A DNA stretch of 7,596 bases from an uncultured Collinsella sp. Lineage in GTDB: Bacteria > Actinomycetota > Coriobacteriia > Coriobacteriales > Coriobacteriaceae. Within the stretch, counting starts at the first letter, position 1. Each line of letters starts with the position of its first letter. Positions 1 through 4,499 of this stretch are shown piece by piece. A model generated the notes under the pieces. It ran no database searches. It was not told where the DNA came from and was given only the letters and a program-made list of their open reading frames with translations. Position numbers and translations under genes: made by a program. Location: assembly GCA_900545505.1 (NCBI GenBank), contig UQZC01000073.1, forward strand, positions 1 through 7,596, given 5' to 3'.

Positions 1-253
1 AACGAGCCATCCACACGCCCCACACAGGCGAGCCACATCCGCGCCACAAACCTTAGAAAGCCCTTAAGCCCAAAACCTTTCAAAAGTGTTATTCGATACC
101 TCTGACCTGCAGCTTCATCGTAACACCAAACCAGGTTAAGCCTTTCTTTAGCGCTTCTTTGCAGCAGCCGCGGCATAATACTGCCAACGCACGGGACCTA
201 GCAGCATACCCCGAGCGCAATCTATTGGTGGACATCGAGGAGGCCGCATAAGC
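1..253. other. Left-edge region with no supported gene
   Basis: No convincing coding region is visible. The rightward frames close early (stops at about 65, 112 and in the third frame near 52). A leftward frame opening with ATG near 44 and running off the left edge has only a weak AAGG about 12 bases upstream of it, so I do not call it. The stretch is C-rich on the left and AT-richer around 55-180. It probably contains the promoter of the rightward genes that follow. A CATAAT word at 174-179 could be a -10 element, but no good -35 lies 16-18 bases upstream. Confidence 0.4.
237..243 (+). promoter_or_regulatory. Ribosome binding site of the 69-aa ORF
   Basis: GAGGAGG lies 10 bases before the ATG at 254. 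It is a near-perfect Shine-Dalgarno match and the main reason to take the short reading frame behind it seriously. Confidence 0.5.
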
Positions 254-463
254 ATGCATTCTTCCAATGACGCAGCACAGCAGCCATCCCTAAATCATGC
301 AAACCTTTTCTCCTTCCCCCCGACACAGAGAAACGGCCTCCTCGACTCCCCCACCACAAAAGCCAAACGCTCAGCCGATCAGAGCCTCAACTTACGAGCA
401 TCCTTCGAAAAGCTCCAAGCATCCCTAGACAAGGCGTTCCCCGAACAGGCAAGAGCAATCTAA
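254..463 (+). CDS. Small hypothetical protein, 69 aa
   Basis: I do not recognise this protein. The frame runs from an ATG with a strong GAGGAGG site to a TAA at 461-463. The first 40 residues are polar and low in predicted structure, rich in Ser, Gln, Asn and Pro. The last 25 or so (around SFEKLQASLDKAF) look like an amphipathic helix. There is no signal peptide, membrane segment or metal motif. It ends 25 bases before the AraC-family gene on the same strand, so it could be the first gene of that operon or a leader peptide affecting its expression. Codon choice (CTA, TTA, AGA) is less biased than in the aldolase. It may also be a chance ORF; the ribosome binding site is the best argument for it. 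Confidence 0.42.
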   Translation: MHSSNDAAQQPSLNHANLFSFPPTQRNGLLDSPTTKAKRSADQSLNLRASFEKLQASLDKAFPEQARAI

Positions 464-476
464 GCCCATCGCGCTT

Positions 477-482
477 TATACT
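477..482 (+). promoter_or_regulatory. Possible -10 box for a leaderless araC-type mRNA
   Basis: TATACT (5 of 6 matches to TATAAT) ends six bases before the ATG at 489. A start site at the usual distance would fall on or next to the A of that ATG. This fits the lack of any Shine-Dalgarno sequence before the gene. No good -35 is visible (around 454-459 is AGCAAT), so the call is weak. Confidence 0.3.
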
Positions 483-488
483 GATGCC

Positions 489-1427
489 ATGCGAAACATG
501 GATCACATAGAATTGCACCGCGGAGGACGCGAGGAAGCGTTTCCCGAGACCGCCGAAGACTGGCCCTATATTGCCGAACGCGCAGAATTCGCTCGCTATC
601 CGGGCAATTCCGTCCCCTGGCACTGGCATTCCGAAGTTGAGCTTTTCTACATGGAGCAGGGAGCGATTGACTATCGAACGCGCGCGGCTCATGAGCACGT
701 ACGCTTTGAGGAAGGGTCCGCCGGCTTTATCAACGGCGGCGTTTTGCACAGCACGCTGCAATCACCCAATTCGGCACCAGCCATTCAAATGTTTCATATC
801 CTTCAGCCGTCGATGCTCGGCGATCCCGCGGGACGCCTTCAAAAGCGCTATATCAATCCTTTGCTGCAATGTCGAGGCGTCGATGTGCTCAAATGGTCGC
901 CCACCAACCCCGACGATATGCCCTTTATCGATTTGCTAAAGAGTTCCTTTAACCACGACCTTCAACGGCCGCAGAACGAGATGGCGCTTCGGAATAGCTT
1001 GTCAGAGCTCTGGATTCAGATTTACGCCAAGGCCGAACCGCTCTTTTCCTCCGACAACGCCTCTTGGATGACCAACCGCGACGTACAGTTCAAGGCAATC
1101 CTGGACTATATCCGCGCAAACTATGCAGCCGCTATAGATGTGCCCCAGATGGCATCTGCAGCCGGCGTAAGCGAAAGAGAGTGTTACCGCATTATCGAAG
1201 CTTGCGCAGGAACGACCCCGGCGGCATATCTGCGCGCATACCGCGTAAACCGTGCTTGCGAACTTTTGGCACACACCACGCGAACGGTCCAGACAGTCGC
1301 GCGCCAATGCGGCTTTGCGACAGCAAGCCATCTTGGCCAGGTATTTAAAGAACAAATGGGATGCACTCCTTCGAGCTATCGAGCAGCGAGGCAGAATCTC
1401 GATAGCACCAGGCAGAAATCCCGCTAG
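489..1427 (+). CDS. AraC-family transcriptional regulator, cupin sensor plus HTH
   Basis: This is a 312-residue cytoplasmic DNA-binding regulator. Residues about 35-105 form an AraC-type cupin effector domain; the run W44-H-W-H-S-E-V-E-L is the typical first strand with its histidines, followed by G82 to H87. Residues about 205-300 form the double helix-turn-helix: the first HTH around DVPQMASAAGVSERECYRII (217-236) and the second around TVQTVARQCGFATASHLGQV (266-285), then F286 and the conserved G-C-T-P-S-S-Y-R end (291-298). The overall length is normal for the family. The effector cannot be read from the sequence. An in-frame stop at 426-428 limits the start; only ATG 489 or ATG 498 are available and neither has a Shine-Dalgarno site, so translation may be leaderless or coupled to the upstream ORF. 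A HAD phosphatase follows 56 bp downstream and is a natural candidate partner. Confidence 0.9.
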   Translation: MRNMDHIELHRGGREEAFPETAEDWPYIAERAEFARYPGNSVPWHWHSEVELFYMEQGAIDYRTRAAHEHVRFEEGSAGFINGGVLHSTLQSPNSAPAIQMFHILQPSMLGDPAGRLQKRYINPLLQCRGVDVLKWSPTNPDDMPFIDLLKSSFNHDLQRPQNEMALRNSLSELWIQIYAKAEPLFSSDNASWMTNRDVQFKAILDYIRANYAAAIDVPQMASAAGVSERECYRIIEACAGTTPAAYLRAYRVNRACELLAHTTRTVQTVARQCGFATASHLGQVFKEQMGCTPSSYRAARQNLDSTRQKSR

Positions 1428-1469
1428 CCTTTCTTCTGTCACCGCATCAAACTTGCAGGCAAACAACAG

Positions 1470-1476
1470 AGAGGAG
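1470..1476 (+). promoter_or_regulatory. Ribosome binding site of the HAD phosphatase
   Basis: AGAGGAG lies seven bases before the ATG at 1484 and fixes this start. An overlapping frame that begins at 1494 has no such site. Confidence 0.7.
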
Positions 1477-1483
1477 CAATCAT

Positions 1484-2107
1484 ATGAAGCACTTTGGCCA
1501 TATCGTATTTGACGTTGATGGGACATTGGCAGATACAGAAGAAAGCGTTCTATCATCGCTTGTCCAGATTGTCCAAGAAGAGACCGGCAAAACGCTCCCC
1601 CGACACGAGCTTGAATTTGCCCTCGGCATACCCGGCAAGGATGCCCTTGAGAAACTTGGAATCTACTCGCAGGCAACGTTGGATCGCTGGTGCCAAGTTG
1701 CCGCCAGCTTTAAAAGCACCATCAGCGTGTTTCCAGGTTTGCTTGAAGTCATCGCAACACTCGCCGATAGCGGCTGCAAACTTGGCATCGTCTCCTCACG
1801 TGCGCGCGACGAATACACAAAAGAAATTGCACCCCTTGGTTTTGATAAGTATTTTGAGCACATCATCCTTGTCGAAGACACAATCGAACATAAACCCGCA
1901 CCCGCACCCATGCTCGAATATCTCCGGCGTACGGGCGCGAATCCTGGCAACGTCGTCTACGTTGGCGACACCGTCTACGACGAACAATGCGCAACTTCGG
2001 CAGGGGTCAGTTTTGCCAGAGCGGCATGGGGATCACACCAAGACATCCCAAACGCCACCTACAACCTCAAAACCCCCAACGACCTGCTAACCCTAACAAC
2101 CAAGTAA
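1484..2107 (+). CDS. HAD-superfamily hydrolase (phosphatase, subfamily IA-like)
   Basis: A 207-residue soluble phosphohydrolase of the phosphoglycolate phosphatase / beta-phosphoglucomutase type. All four HAD motifs are visible. Motif I is FDVDGT, with nucleophile D10 and acid/base D12. Motif II is LGIVSSR, with the catalytic Ser at 104-105. Motif III is the Lys of EHKPAP, K137. Motif IV is VYVGDTVYD, with Mg-binding D162 and D166. Residues about 17-80 form a small helical C1 cap. Family members remove phosphate from small molecules such as phosphoglycolate, sugar phosphates or nucleotides, and the substrate cannot be told from sequence alone. The start is set by a good AGAGGAG site. It lies 56 bp behind the AraC-family gene and is probably cotranscribed. 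It faces the aldolase gene across a terminator region. The C-terminus, rich in Asn and Thr, is unremarkable. Confidence 0.9.
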   Translation: MKHFGHIVFDVDGTLADTEESVLSSLVQIVQEETGKTLPRHELEFALGIPGKDALEKLGIYSQATLDRWCQVAASFKSTISVFPGLLEVIATLADSGCKLGIVSSRARDEYTKEIAPLGFDKYFEHIILVEDTIEHKPAPAPMLEYLRRTGANPGNVVYVGDTVYDEQCATSAGVSFARAAWGSHQDIPNATYNLKTPNDLLTLTTK

Positions 2108-2130
2108 CCCCCGCGCCCCACCCTTTCAGC

Positions 2131-2205
2131 CCCAACGCTACAAGGGCGATTGAGCAGGACGGTTTGGGCGGGTCCCCGTACTTAGTTTCCAAAATCATTC
2201 CGCAG
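2131..2205 (+). repeat. Diverged tandem element, copy A
   Basis: This stretch shares two blocks, in the same order and at similar spacing, with 2232-2309. Block 1 is AACGCTACAAGGGCGA (2134-2149) against AACGCCAAAAGGGCGA (2235-2250), 14 of 16 identical. Block 2 begins CTTAGTT and ends TTCCGCAG in both (2181-2205 and 2286-2309). The stretch between the blocks is much less alike. Copy A is followed by a T-rich stretch (2215-2228) but has no clear hairpin, so it may be a decayed terminator-bearing element. Confidence 0.6.
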
Positions 2206-2231
2206 CGCGAAGGCTTCTTATTATTTTCAGA

Positions 2232-2309
2232 CCTAACGCCAAAAGGGCGACGACCTCGAGTAGGTCAACCTGGGAGGGACGAGGGCTTAGTTCCCCAATC
2301 TTTCCGCAG
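2232..2309 (+). repeat. Diverged tandem element, copy B
   Basis: Second copy of the element at 2131-2205, offset by about 101-105 bp. It contains a small hairpin, GACCT at 2252-2256 with AGGTC at 2262-2266, absent from copy A. Its right part merges into the left arm of the long inverted repeat at 2272-2396, so the arm sequence appears in three versions here: diverged in copy A, and exact in the two arms. Confidence 0.6.
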
Positions 2310-2396
2310 GGGGCAAAAAGCCTCGCCGCACGAAGTGCGCAGCGAGGCTTTTTGCATGCCCGAGGACGATTGGGGAACTAAGCCCTCGTCCCTCCC
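2272..2396. repeat. Perfect 29-bp inverted repeat enclosing a terminator
   Basis: Bases 2272-2300 and 2368-2396 are exact reverse complements over 29 positions. The left arm starts GGGAGGGACGAGG and ends TTCCCCAATC. One mismatch out, CC at 2269-2270 can also pair with GG at 2398-2399. A second, separate hairpin sits between the arms at 2313-2355. No target-site duplication flanks the arms and no coding sequence lies inside. It lies exactly between the 3' ends of two convergent genes. It may be a REP/MITE-like non-autonomous element or a paired terminator cassette; I cannot tell which from one copy. Confidence 0.9.
2313..2355. terminator. Bidirectional intrinsic terminator
   Basis: A 14-bp stem, GCAAAAAGCCTCGC (2313-2326) with its exact complement at 2342-2355, is extended by CGCAC (2327-2331) pairing with GTGCG (2335-2339) around a GAA loop, with a two-base bulge at 2340-2341. 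Because the stem contains A5 on the left and T5 on the right, both strands read GCGAGGC followed by TTTTT. It can therefore stop the HAD phosphatase transcript coming from the left and the aldolase transcript coming from the right. Confidence 0.85.
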
Positions 2397-2429
2397 CGGG
2401 ATATGTAGCGAGTCGGAGTACCCTTGCTG

Positions 2430-3287
2430 TTACTCTGCTTTGCCCACAGAGTTGAGGTTGGTCATGCGGATCTTAACCAGCTCGGTGATCTCACGCATAC
2501 CCTCCTTGGCCGGCTTCTTGGGATCGAAGCAGGCGGGGTTCTCGGCCATGTAGGCCATGAAGCCCTTGGTGTAGGCCTGACGCAGCTCAGTGGCGTAGTT
2601 AACCTTGCAGATGCCGTTCTTCACAGCCTCGGCAACCTGCTCATCGGGCACACCAGAGGTGCCGTGCAGGACCAGCGGCACGTCGACGGCGTCGCGGATG
2701 GCCTTGACCACGGACTGCTCGATGTGCGGATCGCTCGTGTACACACCGTGGCTGGTGCCAACGCCAATGGCCAGCGAGGTGCAGCCGGTACGCTCGACGA
2801 ACTCCTTGGCCTCGGCCGGATCGGTGTAGGGGCTCTCGCCCTCAACCGCGGGACCGTCGTCCTCCTTGCCGCCAACCTTGCCGAGCTCGGCCTCGACGGG
2901 CACGCCCATGGCGCGGCCAGCATCGGCGACGGACTTGGTCAGAGCGATGTTGTCCTCGAAGGACTCGTGCGAGCCGTCGATCATGACAGAGGTGTAGCCC
3001 GTGCGGAAAGCCTGCATGCAGCGGTCATAGCCATCGCCGTGATCGAGGTGCAGAGCGACGGGCACGGAAGCGCGCTCGGCGGCAGCCTTGACCATGCCGT
3101 AGAAGTAGTCCAGACCAGCGGTCTTGATGGTGCCCGGGGTGGTCTGCATGATGACGGGGGACTTGGTCTCCTCGGCAGCGGCCAGAACGGCCATAACAAA
3201 CTCGAGGTTCTCGACGTTGAACGCGCCGACGGCGTAGTGGCCGGCCTGAGCGTCCTTGAGCATCTTTTCGGTGGTAACAAGTGCCAT
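2430..3287 (-). CDS. fba: Class II fructose/tagatose-bisphosphate aldolase
   Basis: A 285-residue zinc-dependent aldolase that reversibly splits fructose 1,6-bisphosphate (or tagatose 1,6-bisphosphate) into dihydroxyacetone phosphate and glyceraldehyde 3-phosphate in the cytoplasm. Visible active-site residues are catalytic D82 and zinc ligand H83 in LHLDHGDGYD, E134 in VEAELGKVGG, zinc ligand H180 in GVGTSHG, zinc ligand H208 in VLHGTSG with the phosphate-binding GTSG loop, and N230 in KVNYATEL. The frame stays open to 3428, but the start at 3287 (MALVTTEKML) is preferred: it has AGAGGAG nine bases upstream and matches the family's N-terminus. The pattern GTSGVPDEQV and KVNYATEL resembles GatY/KbaY tagatose-bisphosphate aldolases as much as glycolytic enzymes, so the physiological substrate is open. 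The divergent DeoR regulator is a plausible controller. Strong codon bias suggests high expression. Confidence 0.93.
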   Translation of the reverse strand: MALVTTEKMLKDAQAGHYAVGAFNVENLEFVMAVLAAAEETKSPVIMQTTPGTIKTAGLDYFYGMVKAAAERASVPVALHLDHGDGYDRCMQAFRTGYTSVMIDGSHESFEDNIALTKSVADAGRAMGVPVEAELGKVGGKEDDGPAVEGESPYTDPAEAKEFVERTGCTSLAIGVGTSHGVYTSDPHIEQSVVKAIRDAVDVPLVLHGTSGVPDEQVAEAVKNGICKVNYATELRQAYTKGFMAYMAENPACFDPKKPAKEGMREITELVKIRMTNLNSVGKAE

Positions 3288-3296
3288 GAGCGTTTG

Positions 3297-3303
3297 CTCC
3301 TCT
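3297..3303 (-). promoter_or_regulatory. Ribosome binding site deciding the aldolase start
   Basis: On the minus strand AGAGGAG stands nine bases before the ATG at 3287. The upstream ATG at 3428 has no comparable site and would add 47 residues with no family counterpart. Confidence 0.75.
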
Positions 3304-3344
3304 CCCTCGCCCGCATCTGGACATCGGGCGTAGTTGTTCACAAG

Positions 3345-3365
3345 GCGTTTTACCTTGCGTTTTAC
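3345..3365. repeat. Direct repeat in the aldolase leader, possible regulator site
   Basis: GCGTTTTAC occurs at 3345-3353 and again at 3357-3365, a 12-bp period, in the 5' leader of the leftward aldolase gene. An overlapping inverted repeat CAAGG (3341-3345) / CCTTG (3353-3357) is also present. DeoR-family repressors often bind direct repeats, so this is a candidate site for the divergent regulator, but that is inference. Confidence 0.4.
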
Positions 3366-3372
3366 TGCGCTC

Positions 3373-3399
3373 ATTGTATGAAATTCAGCGGCTTTGCAC
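3373..3399 (-). promoter_or_regulatory. Candidate aldolase promoter
   Basis: On the minus strand TACAAT (3378-3373; 5 of 6 matches) could be the -10 box. The best spaced -35 is only GTGCAA, a poor match. Transcription would begin near 3366, giving a leader of about 80 bases that contains the GCGTTTTAC direct repeats. Confidence 0.3.
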
Positions 3400-3493
3400 G
3401 TGCGAGATATTGAGCCCATGCAGGTCAATACAGTCGTTTTTGAAAAGCAAACGGAAGGAATTTGAGCCGAGCTGACATGTTCGATATTGAATT

Positions 3494-3527
3494 TTGAGCG
3501 TTCAGCGTCTTTCTTTTATAGAAAAGA
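3494..3527 (+). promoter_or_regulatory. Candidate promoter and dyad for the DeoR-family gene
   Basis: TTGAGC (3494-3499), a 17-base gap and TATAGA (3517-3522) form a reasonable promoter for the rightward regulator gene. The -10 is covered by a 16-bp dyad, TCTTTT (3512-3517), ATAG, AAAAGA (3522-3527), which would suit binding of a repressor, possibly the gene's own product. Transcription would begin near 3529, leaving a leader of about 93 bases before the preferred start at 3622. Confidence 0.4.
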
Positions 3528-3612
3528 TAAGTAATCGAAAGGTGTTTTCTTACTCAAAAAGAAAATGAACGAAAATAGAGTCAACACAATTCCTGCAAAT
3601 TTAGCCGAGAAT

Positions 3613-3616
3613 GGAG
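3613..3616 (+). promoter_or_regulatory. Ribosome binding site deciding the DeoR-family start
   Basis: GGAG stands five bases before the ATG at 3622. The in-frame ATG at 3565 follows an A-rich stretch with no such site. Confidence 0.55.
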
Positions 3617-3621
3617 CAAGC

Positions 3622-4425
3622 ATGGCCCAAGCCACCAACCGTGCTTTTGCCGACGAACGCCGTACCGCCATTATGGAAATGCTCGATCATAACGCCTCGG
3701 TGCAGGTAGCAGAAATCGCCCAGACCTTTGGCGTGTCCTCCGTCACCGCCCGCGCCGACCTGGACGCGCTCGCCGAAGCAGGCAAGCTGCGTCGCACACA
3801 TGGTGGTGCCGTATCGCTCCACAAACGCCTGACCGTCTCCACGCAGGATCGCCGCATCAATGTCAACGTCGCTGCCAAGCAGGCCATCGCACAAAGCGCC
3901 ATCGAGCTCGTCAACGACGGCGACACGCTGCTCGTCGACTCAGGCACCACCGCGCTCGAGTTCGTCCGGCTCCTCGATCAGCGCGACGGCATCACCGTCA
4001 TCACGGCCGACATTACCATCGCCGATTATATCGACGAGAGCATGCCCTCGGTCGATGTCGTCATGCTGGGCGGGGCACTGCGCAAAGGCCATCGTTATTT
4101 GTACGGACCGCTCACCATGCAGGCGCTCCAAATGGTCCACGCCGACCTTGCCGTCATGTGCCCTGGCGCTTTTGTTCCCGGCTGCGGCTTTACGACCGAC
4201 TTTCCCCAGATGGCCGAGACCAAAACGGCGATGATCGCCGCGGCCCATCAAAGCGTCGCCCTCATGGACGCCAGCAAGGTTAACGGACGCGGCATGTACC
4301 GCTTTGCCGAGCTGACCGATGTCGACACCATCGTGATGGACCGTGACCCCGATCATGCCGTCGCCACCTCAATCGCCGAGGCCACCGACAGCGCCCACCC
4401 AAATCTCGTCATCGCCGGCGCTTAA
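3622..4425 (+). CDS. DeoR-family transcriptional regulator
   Basis: A 267-residue cytoplasmic repressor-type protein. Residues about 10-65 form the N-terminal winged HTH; VQVAEIAQTFGVSSVTARAD (27-46) is the helix-turn-helix and LRRTHGGAVS (56-65) the characteristic DeoR wing. Residues about 80-240 form the sugar-phosphate sensor domain, with LVDSGTTALEF (104-114) as the phosphate-binding loop, LGGALRKGH (149-157), and the signature DASKVNGRGMYRF (216-228). Family members usually sense a phosphorylated sugar and repress sugar-use genes. I prefer ATG 3622, with GGAG five bases upstream, over ATG 3565, which would add 19 unsupported residues. The gene is divergent from the class II aldolase, so that aldolase and its own promoter are the obvious targets. 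The effector is unknown; fructose- or tagatose-phosphates are guesses from context. Confidence 0.92.
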   Translation: MAQATNRAFADERRTAIMEMLDHNASVQVAEIAQTFGVSSVTARADLDALAEAGKLRRTHGGAVSLHKRLTVSTQDRRINVNVAAKQAIAQSAIELVNDGDTLLVDSGTTALEFVRLLDQRDGITVITADITIADYIDESMPSVDVVMLGGALRKGHRYLYGPLTMQALQMVHADLAVMCPGAFVPGCGFTTDFPQMAETKTAMIAAAHQSVALMDASKVNGRGMYRFAELTDVDTIVMDRDPDHAVATSIAEATDSAHPNLVIAGA

Positions 4426-4430
4426 ACAAA

Positions 4431-4467
4431 AACCACCACAAAGGTGCCTGTCCCCTTTGTGGTGGTT
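4431..4467 (-). terminator. Intrinsic terminator of the flavodiiron gene
   Basis: AACCACCACAAAGG (4431-4444) is an exact complement of 4454-4467, giving a 14-bp stem with a nine-base loop. On the minus strand the stem is followed by a T-run (TTTTTGTTT), so it is a good terminator for the leftward flavodiiron gene that stops at 4500. On the plus strand no T-run follows, so it would end the DeoR-family transcript only weakly. TTGTGGTGG is repeated in tandem at 4457-4465 and 4466-4474, allowing a shifted alternative pairing. Confidence 0.75.
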
Positions 4468-4499
4468 GTGGTGGTTGAGCGTCAAAAGTGAACGTGTCG

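Noticed and set aside
1002..1676. A 224-codon leftward open frame
   Set aside because: It straddles the 3' end of the AraC-type gene and the 5' end of the HAD gene on the opposite strand, and would contradict both well-supported genes.
2424..3413. A 329-codon rightward open frame
   Set aside because: It lies antisense over the whole aldolase gene, whose active-site residues are all intact. Its own product is a low-complexity Gly/Leu/Val/His-rich sequence with no motif, as expected from a GC-rich gene read on the wrong strand.
3565..3621. Longer start for the DeoR-family protein
   Set aside because: The extra 19 residues do not resemble DeoR N-termini and the ATG at 3565 lacks a ribosome binding site, whereas ATG 3622 has GGAG at five bases.
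4431..4467. Hairpin as the terminator of the DeoR-family gene
   Set aside because: On the plus strand the stem is not followed by a T-run; the T-run is on the minus strand, so it serves mainly the fprA transcript.
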